Assembly (NCBI RefSeq): GCF_004216915.1
Contig: NZ_SGXD01000003.1
Location: forward strand, 814,222-878,221
DNA: 64,000 bases
Origin: Motilibacter rhizosphaerae
GTDB taxonomy: Bacteria; Actinomycetota; Actinomycetes; Motilibacterales; Motilibacteraceae
Direction of reading: 5' to 3'
Shown here: piece after piece, positions 24,374 to 31,317 of the stretch
Numbering within the stretch: position 1 is the stretch's first letter
How the letters are laid out: each line of letters begins with the position of its first letter
Notes under the pieces: generated by a model
What the model was told of the DNA's origin: nothing
What the model saw: only the letters and a program-made list of their open reading frames with translations
Database searches by the model: none
Made by a program: the position numbers and the translations under genes

Positions 24374-25014
24374 GATCCTGGGGAGGGGAGCAGGCGCGGG
24401 ATGTCCGCCGGGGCCTCCGCCACCGCGTACGCGCCGGCGGCCTCGAGCTCGCCCGGAGCGCCGTAGCCCCAGCGCACGCCGAGGCAGCGGACGCCGTGCT
24501 GCCCGGCGCCGTGCACGTCGTGCAGCCGGTCCCCGACCATCGTGACGTCGGCGGGGTCGGGGCTGCCCAGCTCGGCGAGCGTACGGGCCACGACGTCGGC
24601 CTTGCGGCGCACGCTGCCGTCCCGGGTCGCGCCGCCCACGACCGCGAAGTGGTGCACGAGGCCGAAGCGGTCGAGGATCCGCGCCGCCGTGTCGGCGGGC
24701 TTGCTCGTGGCGAGCGCGAGCGTCGCCGTCCCACCGAGCTCCTCGAGCACCTCGGGCATGCCGGGGTAGACGGTGTTCTCGAACAGCCCGGTGGTGTCGT
24801 AGTAGGAACGGTAGGCGTGGACCCCCTGCTGCACCGCGTGGTCGTCGAGGCCGAGCGACAGCAGCGTGTCCTCCAGCGGCGGCCCGATCGCGGCGCGCTG
24901 CTGCTCCTCGTCGAGCACCGCGAGGCCGAGCCGCTCACTGACGAAGCGCCAGGCGTTGCGGATGCCGACGTACGGGTCGGAGATCGTGCCGTCGAGGTCG
25001 AGCAGGACGATCAT
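24367..25014 (-). CDS. HAD-superfamily phosphatase (phosphoglycolate phosphatase-like)
   Basis: The 215-residue protein has the HAD motifs 'VLLDLDGTISDP' (nucleophile Asp7 and Asp9), 'LATSKP' (motif II), a Lys in 'RRKADVVARTL' (motif III) and 'MVGDRLHDVHGA' (motif IV). An alpha-helical cap lies at about residues 15-90. It most resembles the Gph/PgpP type that removes phosphate from small metabolites; the exact substrate is unknown. Its ATG overlaps the alpha-glucosidase TGA (ATGA), so the two are coupled. Its own stop lies within repeat cluster B ('PSPGSA' then TGA). Confidence 0.9.
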   Translation of the reverse strand: MIVLLDLDGTISDPYVGIRNAWRFVSERLGLAVLDEEQQRAAIGPPLEDTLLSLGLDDHAVQQGVHAYRSYYDTTGLFENTVYPGMPEVLEELGGTATLALATSKPADTAARILDRFGLVHHFAVVGGATRDGSVRRKADVVARTLAELGSPDPADVTMVGDRLHDVHGAGQHGVRCLGVRWGYGAPGELEAAGAYAVAEAPADIPRLLPSPGSA

Positions 25015-26570
25015 GCGCGTACCCAGGCTGCGGCGTCGGCGGGCAGACGGCCGGCCGCGTCCAGCGGCTCGCTGCTGAGCAGCAGGTCCCCCTGCAGCGC
25101 AACGGGTCCGTCGCCCATGGCGACCACCAGCGCGAAGTCGCCACGGCGCGCCGTCAGCACACCGTCGCGCGCGTCCCACTCCACCTCGTCGTCCACGGAC
25201 AGCAGTCCCTCCTCGTGCAGGGTGCGCCGCAGCCGGAGCGCGGCGCGGGTCAGGTGCAGGGTCGACGCGGGATCGGCCTCCTGCAGCGCGACACTGAGCT
25301 CGCCCCAGCCCTCGGGCTGCGGCAGCCACGACTCCCCGGCGACGGAGAATCCGTTGGCAGTGCTGGGGTCCTGCCGCCACGGGAGGGGTACGCGGCACCC
25401 GTCCCGCGTCACCCCGCTGCGGAACCACGCCGGGTCCTGCCGTGCCTCCTCCGGCACGTCGACCTCGGGCAGGCCGAGCTCCTGCCCCTGGTAGACGTAC
25501 GCCGCGCCCGGCAGCCCGAGCACCGCGAGCAGGGCGGCGCGTGCCCGGCGCAAGCCGTGCTCCCCACCGCCGTAGCGGGTAGGAACCCTTGCCACGTCGT
25601 GGTTCTCGACGACCCAGGTCACGGGACGGGCAGTCCGCAGCAGCTCCGCTCCGGTCTCCGCCCAGCTGGCGGCGTCCCACGGCGCGCTGACGAGCGCGAA
25701 GGCGAACGCCTGGTGCAGCTCGTCGGGCCGGGTGAAGCGCGCGGCGCGCTCCGGCGAGAGGTTGACCTCGCCCACGAGGACGCGCGGAGGGTCGTAGGAG
25801 TCCGCGATGCGCCGCCACTCGCGGTAGACGTCGTGGACCTCCTCCTGGTCGCAGGCGTGCGGATTCCCCCGCAGCCGCATGGGCTCCGGCGCGTACCCCT
25901 CGGGCAGGTCGGGCAGCCCCTCGGCCTTGTAGAGCCCGTGCGCGACGTCGATGCGGATGCCGTCGACCCCTCGGTCGAGCCAGAACCGCAGGACACCGCG
26001 GAACATCTCGTGCACGCGCGGCTCGCGCCAGTTCCAGTCGTGCTGCTCGGGGGCGTAGAGGTGGAGGTACCAGTCGTCGCTGCCGGGCAGCCGCGTCCAC
26101 GCCGGCCCGCCGAACACGCTCGGCCAGTCGTTGGGAGGCCCGTCGGCGCTCGTCGCGACGTGGAACAGCGCGCGCTCAGGCGCTCCTGGCCGCAGCGCCG
26201 CCTGGAAGAGCGGGTGCTGGTCGGAGCAGTGGTTGGGCACGAGGTCGACGATGACCCGCAGGCCGCGCTCGTGCGCGGCGGCGACCAGGGCGTCGGCGTC
26301 CGCGAGCGTCCCGAACAACGGGTCGACGTCGCAGTACTCGCTCACGTCGTAGCCGTGGTCCGCCTGCGGTGAGCGGAAGAACGGCGTCAGCCACACCGCA
26401 TCTGCGCCGAGTCGCTGCACGTGGTCGAGGCGCGCGGTCACGCCCGGGAGGTCACCGACGCCGTCGCCGTCGGAGTCGGCGAACGAGCGGGGGTAGACCT
26501 GGTAGACGACGCCCGAGCGCCACCACTCCGTGCTCGCACGCGTGGCGGTCGTCCCCGACAGGCCGGTCAT
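25011..26570 (-). CDS. GH13 alpha-glucosidase
   Basis: The product is about 519 residues and cytoplasmic (no signal peptide). It belongs to the oligo-1,6-glucosidase/alpha-glucosidase group of GH13. Motifs are 'GVVYQVYPRSFADSDGDGVG', 'DLVPNHCS', the nucleophile region 'DGIRIDVAHGL', the acid/base 'VLVGEVNL' and 'VVENHDVARV' (third Asp). It would hydrolyse short alpha-glucosides such as maltose or isomaltose. Two nearby ATGs are possible, 26579 and 26570; I use 26570, which has a GAGGAT box 7 nt upstream and a TGGAGG nearby. A further ATG at 26600 comes from the repeat sequence. The HAD phosphatase gene is downstream and coupled. Confidence 0.93.
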   Translation of the reverse strand: MTGLSGTTATRASTEWWRSGVVYQVYPRSFADSDGDGVGDLPGVTARLDHVQRLGADAVWLTPFFRSPQADHGYDVSEYCDVDPLFGTLADADALVAAAHERGLRVIVDLVPNHCSDQHPLFQAALRPGAPERALFHVATSADGPPNDWPSVFGGPAWTRLPGSDDWYLHLYAPEQHDWNWREPRVHEMFRGVLRFWLDRGVDGIRIDVAHGLYKAEGLPDLPEGYAPEPMRLRGNPHACDQEEVHDVYREWRRIADSYDPPRVLVGEVNLSPERAARFTRPDELHQAFAFALVSAPWDAASWAETGAELLRTARPVTWVVENHDVARVPTRYGGGEHGLRRARAALLAVLGLPGAAYVYQGQELGLPEVDVPEEARQDPAWFRSGVTRDGCRVPLPWRQDPSTANGFSVAGESWLPQPEGWGELSVALQEADPASTLHLTRAALRLRRTLHEEGLLSVDDEVEWDARDGVLTARRGDFALVVAMGDGPVALQGDLLLSSEPLDAAGRLPADAAAWVRA

Positions 26571-26592
26571 GGCGCCCATCCTCCACCTCCCC

Positions 26593-26705
26593 GTGATCAT
26601 GCACTTCCTAGCACCCCAGGACGTGCATGATCACGGCGAAGTGGGGGCGCCCAGGATGTGCATGATCACGGCGACGTGGGGGGCGGCCATGATGTGCATG
26701 ATCAC
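26593..26705. repeat. Intergenic repeat cluster C (GTGATCATGCA family, 4 copies)
   Basis: One forward copy (26593-26603) faces three inverted copies (26624-26634, 26659-26669, 26695-26705) spaced 35-36 bp apart, the same arrangement as cluster A. The first two can form a hairpin with arms GTGATCATGCAC and GTGCATGATCAC. Unlike the other clusters it lies between divergent genes (alpha-glucosidase and bioY). Confidence 0.9.
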
Positions 26706-26735
26706 GAGGGGGACGCACTGGGGCTCGTCTGTCGC

Positions 26736-26751
26736 GTGACAGGCACGAAAC
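26736..26751 (+). promoter_or_regulatory. GlnR-type box (GTGAC-N6-GAAAC) upstream of bioY
   Basis: GTGAC (26736-26740), a 6-nt spacer and GAAAC (26747-26751) match the actinobacterial GlnR a/b half-site pair exactly. The site ends 10 nt before the likely -10 box TAGATT, overlapping the -35 region. An equivalent site precedes the guanidine operon. Confidence 0.6.
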
Positions 26752-26761
26752 ACGGGTGGTC

Positions 26762-26767
26762 TAGATT
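26762..26767 (+). promoter_or_regulatory. -10 box (TAGATT) of bioY
   Basis: TAGATT would direct a start near 26774 and a leader of about 45 nt that contains AGAGGGG before the TTG start. Confidence 0.5.
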
Positions 26768-26818
26768 CCTCCCTGCGCGGAGCGCCGCGACGAAGACCGA
26801 GACGAGAGGGGCCTCCCC

Positions 26819-27403
26819 TTGACGACCAACGCCGTCACCCTGCGCCGGGCCGTGCTGCCGCGCAGCTCCGCAGCCACCGAGGCCGCCCTGGTCGCCGCTG
26901 GCGTGCTGTTCCTCTGGGCCGGCGCCGCGGTGTCCGTGCCGCTGTGGTTCACGCCGGTGCCGCTGACGCTGCAGACGTTCTCGGTGCTCCTGCTCGCCTC
27001 CGCCTTTGGCGCCCGCCTCGGCGTGCTGACGTTCGCGGCGTACTTCGCGGTCGGGCTCGCCGGCGCCCCCATCTTCAGCCAGGGCCACTCCGGGCTCGCC
27101 GTGCTGCACCTGCCGAGCGGCGGCTACCTCGTCGGGATGCTGCTCGCGAGCCTGCTCGTGGGCGCGCTCGCGGACCGCGGCTGGGACAAGGAGGTCGGCC
27201 GCACGGTCGTCGCCATGGTCCTCGGCAACCTCGTCGTCTACGCGTGCGGCGTGCCGTGGCTCGCGGCAGTCGCGCACTTCAGCCTCGGCACCGCGGTCGC
27301 CAAGGGTGCCGTCCCGTTCTTCGTCGGCGACGGCATCAAGATCGCGCTCGCCACGGCCGTGCTGCCGACGACCTGGGCGCTGCTGCGCCGCGCGCGGGGC
27401 TGA
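26819..27403 (+). CDS. bioY: BioY-family biotin transporter S-component
   Basis: The 194-residue membrane protein matches BioY, the substrate-binding subunit of ECF biotin transporters. It has about six helices and signature segments 'PVPLTLQTFSVLLLASAFGA' and 'AYFAVGLAGAPIFS', then 'PSGGYLVGMLLASLLVGALA'. No bioM/bioN energising genes are adjacent, so it either works alone or uses a shared ECF module. The start is TTG 26819 with AGGGG upstream. The GlnR box ahead of it and the biotin-dependent carboxylase operon 5 kb downstream suggest coordinated biotin supply. Neighbouring ligase and ketoacyl-synthase genes recall the Bacillus bioY-yhfT-yhfS operon. Confidence 0.93.
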   Translation: MTTNAVTLRRAVLPRSSAATEAALVAAGVLFLWAGAAVSVPLWFTPVPLTLQTFSVLLLASAFGARLGVLTFAAYFAVGLAGAPIFSQGHSGLAVLHLPSGGYLVGMLLASLLVGALADRGWDKEVGRTVVAMVLGNLVVYACGVPWLAAVAHFSLGTAVAKGAVPFFVGDGIKIALATAVLPTTWALLRRARG

Positions 27404-27411
27404 CCCGCGCG
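27391..27411. terminator. Bidirectional hairpin between bioY and the ketoacyl synthase gene
   Basis: GCGCGGG (27392-27398) pairs with CCCGCGC (27404-27410) across the bioY stop, between two convergent genes. No T-tract is present on either side, as is common in GC-rich genomes. Confidence 0.4.
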
Positions 27412-27412
27412 A

Positions 27413-28480
27413 TCAGGCGGGGCTGAGCACCAGCGCCGCCAGGTAGCCGCCGAACCCGGCGGAGACCGAGACGACCGGACCGGGGGTCCAGGGCCGCGTG
27501 CCCTGGGCCCCCGCCGCGTCGGTGCAGGGGATCTCGGGCGACAGCAGCGCGAGCACCGCCACCGCCGCGTCCAGGGCGCCGGCCGCCGCCATCGTGTGCC
27601 CCGTGCTGCCCTTGGTCGCGACGAGCGGCGGCAACGTGCCGAAGACCTCCTGCAGCGCCGCCAGCTCTGCCGCGTCCCCGGCCACCGTGCCCGTGGCGTG
27701 CGCGTCCACCGCGGCCACGTCGCCCGGCGCCAGCGACGCGTCCTCCAGCGCGCCGCGGACGACACCGGCCAGCCGGCGCGACGGCTCCACGAGGGCCGCC
27801 GGGTCGAAGCCCGCCGCCGACCCCGCCACCCGGGCCAGGGCGGGCGCCGCACCCTCCGGCTCGAGCACGAGCACCGCCGCCCCCTCGCCGAGGACCAGCC
27901 CGTCGCCCGCGAACGGCCGCGCCCGTCCGGACGGGGAGAGCGCGCCGAGCCGGCGCAGCGCCGCGGCGTTCGCGTCGGTCGCCGCTGCCTCGGCGCCGCC
28001 CACGAGCACGAGATCGCAGCGGCCCGACGCGACGAGCTCCGCGCCCAGCGCCACGGCGTCCGTCCCCGCCGCGCACGCCGTGCTCACCGCGCGGCACGGC
28101 CCGAGCGCCGCGACGTCGCGGGCCACCGCCGCAGCCGCCGCCCCGGGCATGAACGCCACCGAGTCCGCCGGCGACACGGACGCGCCCCGGTCCTGCGCGC
28201 GGACGGCGCGCTCCCACGCGTACAGCCCGCCGAGGCCCGCTCCCAGCACCACCCCCGTGCGCTCGGGCACGACCCGGCGGCCGCCCAGCGCCTCCCGGGC
28301 GGCTGCGACCGCCGCACGGGAGACGACGTCCGCGGACGAGCCGAGCCGCGGGAGGAGCGCGGGGTCGAGCCGGACGACGGGGCCGTCGGCCACCGCGAGC
28401 GCCCCGGCGAGCAGGGTCGGGGCGCCAATCCCGAGCGCGCTGACCGCGCCCACGCCCGTGACGACGACCGGCCTGCGCAT
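27413..28480 (-). CDS. Beta-ketoacyl-ACP synthase-like protein (KAS II fold)
   Basis: The 355-residue thiolase-fold protein has a complete Cys-His-His triad: 'VSTACAAGT' with Cys136, 'DAHATGTVAGD' as the first His, and 'TKGSTGHTMAAAGALDA' as the second His with the conserved Lys. It is about 55 residues shorter than FabF, so it may be a specialised condensing enzyme rather than the housekeeping one. It is convergent with bioY and divergent from the hydrolase and ligase genes. Together these look like an acyl-activation and condensation set beside a biotin transporter, but no biotin-synthesis role is proven. Confidence 0.88.
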   Translation of the reverse strand: MRRPVVVTGVGAVSALGIGAPTLLAGALAVADGPVVRLDPALLPRLGSSADVVSRAAVAAAREALGGRRVVPERTGVVLGAGLGGLYAWERAVRAQDRGASVSPADSVAFMPGAAAAAVARDVAALGPCRAVSTACAAGTDAVALGAELVASGRCDLVLVGGAEAAATDANAAALRRLGALSPSGRARPFAGDGLVLGEGAAVLVLEPEGAAPALARVAGSAAGFDPAALVEPSRRLAGVVRGALEDASLAPGDVAAVDAHATGTVAGDAAELAALQEVFGTLPPLVATKGSTGHTMAAAGALDAAVAVLALLSPEIPCTDAAGAQGTRPWTPGPVVSVSAGFGGYLAALVLSPA

Positions 28481-28506
28481 GCCGGTCAGGCTAGGCGCCC
28501 AGCGGC

Positions 28507-28512
28507 TAGCGT
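28507..28512 (+). promoter_or_regulatory. -10 box (TAGCGT) for leaderless hydrolase gene
   Basis: TAGCGT ends 6 nt before GTG 28519, giving an RNA that would begin at the initiation codon. Confidence 0.55.
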
Positions 28513-28518
28513 GAGCGC

Positions 28519-29274
28519 GTGCTGCCCCGCCGTACGCTCCTGCGCGCCGCCGCGGCCGCCCCGCTCACCGCGGTCCTCGGCTGCGGGCACGCGGAGGCGG
28601 CAGGGCCGGTCCTGCGGACGACGCGGCACTCCGCGGCCCGCGGCCGCACGGTCGACCTCGTCGTGGTCCGGCCGGCGGGGCCGCGCACGCCGCTCCCCGT
28701 CGTGCTCGCGCTGCACGGGCGCGGCGCGAGCCCGCGGACGTTCCTGGACCTCGGGCTCCAGCGGGCGGTCGACGCCACCGGCACGTACGCCGTGGCCGCC
28801 GTCTCGGGCGGCGACGCGTACTGGCACCGGAGGGGCGACGACGACCCGCAGGCGATGCTCGAGCACGAGGTGCCGGGCTGGCTGGCGGAGCTCGGCCTGG
28901 GGCCCGTCCGCGGTGCGCTCGGCATCTCCATGGGCGGCTTCGGCGCGCTGCTGTGGGCCCGTCGGACCGCGCACCCCGTCGCCGTGCTCAGCCCGGCGCT
29001 CTTCCTCGACTGGGGGCAGGCGCGGGCCAGGCACGCCTTCAGCTCCCAGGCCGACTGGGAGGCGGCCGAGCCGCTGCGCCACCTGCCCGCACTCCACGGG
29101 CACGGCCTGGGTGTCTGGTGCGGCGCCCAGGACCCCTTCGCCCCCGCCGCGCGCCGCCTGGCGCACGGGACGCACGCGGCCGTCGCCTCCTTCGGCCCGG
29201 GCGCCCACGACGCGGCCTTCTGGGGTGCCGAGCTGCCGACGGCCGCCCGCTTCCTCGCGAGCCGCGTCGCGTGA
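28519..29274 (+). CDS. Exported alpha/beta-hydrolase (esterase-like)
   Basis: The 251-residue protein starts with a twin-arginine-like signal ('LPRRTLLRAAAAAPLTAVLG') and a Cys that might be lipidated. The fold is an esterase-D-like alpha/beta hydrolase. It has an oxyanion region 'LALHGRGAS', the nucleophile elbow 'LGISMGGFGALL' (Ser near 138), a late 'GAQDPFAP' with the acid, and 'FGPGAHDAAFW' with the His. The substrate is an unknown ester. The gene is coupled to the downstream AMP-forming ligase by a GTGA overlap, so the two probably act on the same acyl group. Confidence 0.82.
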   Translation: MLPRRTLLRAAAAAPLTAVLGCGHAEAAGPVLRTTRHSAARGRTVDLVVVRPAGPRTPLPVVLALHGRGASPRTFLDLGLQRAVDATGTYAVAAVSGGDAYWHRRGDDDPQAMLEHEVPGWLAELGLGPVRGALGISMGGFGALLWARRTAHPVAVLSPALFLDWGQARARHAFSSQADWEAAEPLRHLPALHGHGLGVWCGAQDPFAPAARRLAHGTHAAVASFGPGAHDAAFWGAELPTAARFLASRVA

Positions 29275-30512
29275 GCCTGCTGGAGGCGGTGCGCGACGCC
29301 TGCACGACGTACGCGCCGGAGCCCGCCGTCCGCGAGCTCGCCTCGGGCCGCGTCGTGACCTACGCCGAGCTGGGTCGGCTGCTCGACGGGGCGGACGCGC
29401 AGCCGGGGCTGCACGTGGAGACCAGCGGCGAGGACGTCGACACCCTCGTCCGGCTCCTCGCGCGTTCGGGGGCGGGCGGCAGCACGCTGCTGCTCAACCC
29501 GGCCGCGGGACCAGCGGTGCACGCCGCGCTCCGCGCCGCCGCCCGCGGGTGGGTGCCCCGCGACGACGTCCACCTCGTGCCGACGAGCGGGTCGAGCGGG
29601 ACGCCACGCCTGGTCCGCCTGACGCAGCAGGGCATCCTCGCGGCCACGCAGGTCTACCTCGACCGCGTCCCGCTCGAGCCGGGCTGGACCACGGCGTGCC
29701 CGATGTCGTTCGCCTCGGTCGGCGCACTGCCCTCGGCGGTGCTGCCCGCCCTGCTCACCGGCGGCACGGCGCTGCTCTGCGCGGGTGCCACGCCCCGGGC
29801 CTTCGCCGATGCGCTGGTCAGGCACGACGTGCGGTTCGCCACGAGCTACGCCGCCTGGTGGGAGACGTGCCTGTCCCTGCCCGGCTTCTCGGCTCCCCTG
29901 CACACCCTGGCGGTCGGCGGCGCGCCGTGGCAGCACCTGCTCCCGCGGATCCGCACGGCGCTGCCGGCGGCGCGGGCGCTCGGCATCTACGGGCTGACGG
30001 AGACGCACGGGCCGGGCGTGCACGGGTTCGGCGACGAGCCTGCGGTCGCCGCGGGCGCCAGCGGTCGTCCCGCCCGCGGGCTCGAGGTGGAGCTGCGCGA
30101 CGGCGAGGTCTGGCTGCGGGGCGGGCTCGTGGCTCCCGGCTACGTCGGTGGGGGGATGCGCCGCGACGCCGACGGCTGGCTCGGCACCGGAGACGAGGGC
30201 GAGCTGGATGCCGAGGGCAGGCTGACCGTGCTCGGGCGCCGCGACGACGTGCTCAACCTCGGCGGCCGCAAGGTCCACCCGCTGCAGGTCGAGTCCGTTC
30301 TGGCCGCGCACCCGGGCGTCGTGCGCTGCGCGGTGGTGCGGCGGGGCGACGCGCTCGCCGCGTACGTCATCGGCAGCGCGCGCCCGGACGAGCTGCGCGC
30401 CTGGGTGCGCGAGCAGGTCGCGGCCTACGCCGCGCCGCGCGAGGTCCACCTCGTCGACGCCCTGCCGCTGCTGGCCAACGGGAAGGTCGACCGCGGCGCC
30501 CTACGCGGCTGA
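29271..30512 (+). CDS. Short class I adenylate-forming (acyl-CoA/ACP ligase-like) enzyme
   Basis: The 413-residue ANL-superfamily protein is shorter than the usual 500-550, with a reduced N-terminal half. It keeps the phosphate loop 'LVPTSGSSGTPRLVRLT', the 'YGLTETHG' motif, the 'GDEGELDAEG' hinge region with 'RRDDVLNLGGRKVHP', and the C-terminal catalytic Lys in 'LLANGKVDRG'. It should activate a carboxylic acid as the acyl-AMP and transfer it to CoA or a carrier. It is analogous in position to YhfT near BioY in Bacillus. Its 3' end overlaps the convergent TetR gene by 12 nt. Confidence 0.87.
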   Translation: MSLLEAVRDACTTYAPEPAVRELASGRVVTYAELGRLLDGADAQPGLHVETSGEDVDTLVRLLARSGAGGSTLLLNPAAGPAVHAALRAAARGWVPRDDVHLVPTSGSSGTPRLVRLTQQGILAATQVYLDRVPLEPGWTTACPMSFASVGALPSAVLPALLTGGTALLCAGATPRAFADALVRHDVRFATSYAAWWETCLSLPGFSAPLHTLAVGGAPWQHLLPRIRTALPAARALGIYGLTETHGPGVHGFGDEPAVAAGASGRPARGLEVELRDGEVWLRGGLVAPGYVGGGMRRDADGWLGTGDEGELDAEGRLTVLGRRDDVLNLGGRKVHPLQVESVLAAHPGVVRCAVVRRGDALAAYVIGSARPDELRAWVREQVAAYAAPREVHLVDALPLLANGKVDRGALRG

Positions 30513-31070
30513 GCCGCGCAGCATCCGCAGCGCCGCGTCGGCGACGGCCTGCTGCAGCCCCTCGACCGGCGGGAGCTCCGGCACGTCGCGGCGCAGCGCG
30601 ATGATCCCCTCCACCAGCCCGAGCACGAGGTCGGCGGTGACCTCCGGCACCCCGTCCCCGAGCGCGCGGCGGGCCAGCGAGGCGTACGCCTCGCGCAGCT
30701 GCGCCCGCTCCTCCATGAACGGCGCGAACGGCTCGCCGCCGACGTCCGGCAGCGAGTAGAGGATGCCGACGTTGCCGCGCGAGCGCAGCAGCAGCCCCAC
30801 GTCGAAGCTGACGAGCGCGTGGAGGGCCTCGGGGGCGGGCACGCCCCGCGCGGCGAGGTCGGCGCAGAAGTCCAGCGACGGGCGCACCGTCGAGCGGAGC
30901 AGCTCGACGAGGATCGTCTCCTTGCTCGGGAAGTGGTAGTACAACGAGGCCTGGCGGATGCCCACAGCGTCCGCGATCGCCCTGGTGGGGGTCGCGGCGT
31001 ACCCGCGCTCGGCGAACAGGCGAGCCGCCACGTCGAGGATGAGCTCCCGCGTGGACGACGAGGTCGGCAT
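30501..31070 (-). CDS. TetR-family regulator, divergent from guanidine operon
   Basis: The 189-residue regulator has the TetR helix-turn-helix at residues about 8-55 ('TREL', then 'AERGYAATPTRAIADAVGIR' and 'ASLYYHFPSKETIL'). The rest is a variable ligand-binding domain. ATG 31070 is chosen because it puts the DNA-binding domain at the N-terminus; an upstream in-frame start at 31136 would add 22 unlikely residues. The divergent operon and the palindrome at 31202-31217 make it the likely local repressor of guanidine/urea catabolism. The inducer is unknown. Confidence 0.9.
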   Translation of the reverse strand: MPTSSSTRELILDVAARLFAERGYAATPTRAIADAVGIRQASLYYHFPSKETILVELLRSTVRPSLDFCADLAARGVPAPEALHALVSFDVGLLLRSRGNVGILYSLPDVGGEPFAPFMEERAQLREAYASLARRALGDGVPEVTADLVLGLVEGIIALRRDVPELPPVEGLQQAVADAALRMLRGSAA

Positions 31071-31161
31071 GCCGCGATCGTTCCACAACCGCGTCTGCGG
31101 CAGGCGCTTTCGCGCACAGGACCCTGGCCGAAACACTCGACGCCCATTCGCTTACGCGAAC

Positions 31162-31177
31162 GTTACAGAGCGGAAAC
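31162..31177 (+). promoter_or_regulatory. GlnR-type box (GTTAC-N6-GAAAC) upstream of the guanidine operon
   Basis: GTTAC (31162-31166), a 6-nt spacer and GAAAC (31173-31177) fit the GlnR consensus exactly. It lies between the TetR gene and the operon. A weaker CTTAC sits one 11-nt period upstream at 31151-31155. GlnR would couple this nitrogen pathway to nitrogen limitation. Confidence 0.65.
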
Positions 31178-31201
31178 CACGGCACCACAGCAGAAGGGGA
31201 G

Positions 31202-31217
31202 CCTGTCATGTGACAGG
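31202..31217. promoter_or_regulatory. Perfect palindrome CCTGTCA-TG-TGACAGG (TetR operator candidate)
   Basis: The 7-bp arms match perfectly around TG, about 25 nt before the leader ORF. The size and position suit a TetR dimer site. The related sequence CTGTC-GCG-TGACAG occurs at 26729-26742 upstream of bioY. Confidence 0.55.
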
Positions 31218-31242
31218 TTCTCCTTCCCTGAAAGGGATCGCC

Positions 31243-31317
31243 ATGGCCCTCGACGCCCCCGCGACCCGCCCCGGCAGCGTGGCACCGGCCCCGCGGACGA
31301 CCGGCACCGGCGCATGA
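31243..31317 (+). CDS. Leader ORF of 24 codons, coupled to the first DUF1989 gene
   Basis: ATG 31243, preceded by AAAGGGA, opens a 24-residue Ala/Pro/Thr-rich peptide ('MALDAPATRPGSVAP' and so on). Its TGA overlaps the ATG of the next gene as ATGA. The clean ribosome site and the overlap argue for translation and coupling. I do not recognise the peptide, and it has no run of a regulatory amino acid. It could simply load ribosomes for the downstream gene. Confidence 0.5.
   Translation: MALDAPATRPGSVAPAPRTTGTGA

Noticed and set aside
26577-26600. Upstream ATGs (26579, 26600) as the alpha-glucosidase start
   Set aside because: The ATG at 26600 comes from the repeat core (ATGATCAC). ATG 26579 remains possible but 26570 has the better promoter spacing.
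31071-31242. Guanidine (ykkC-type) riboswitch ahead of the carboxylase operon
   Set aside because: The expected conserved ACGR-type loops and length are not seen; the region is better explained by a GlnR box and a palindrome. A covariance search would settle it.
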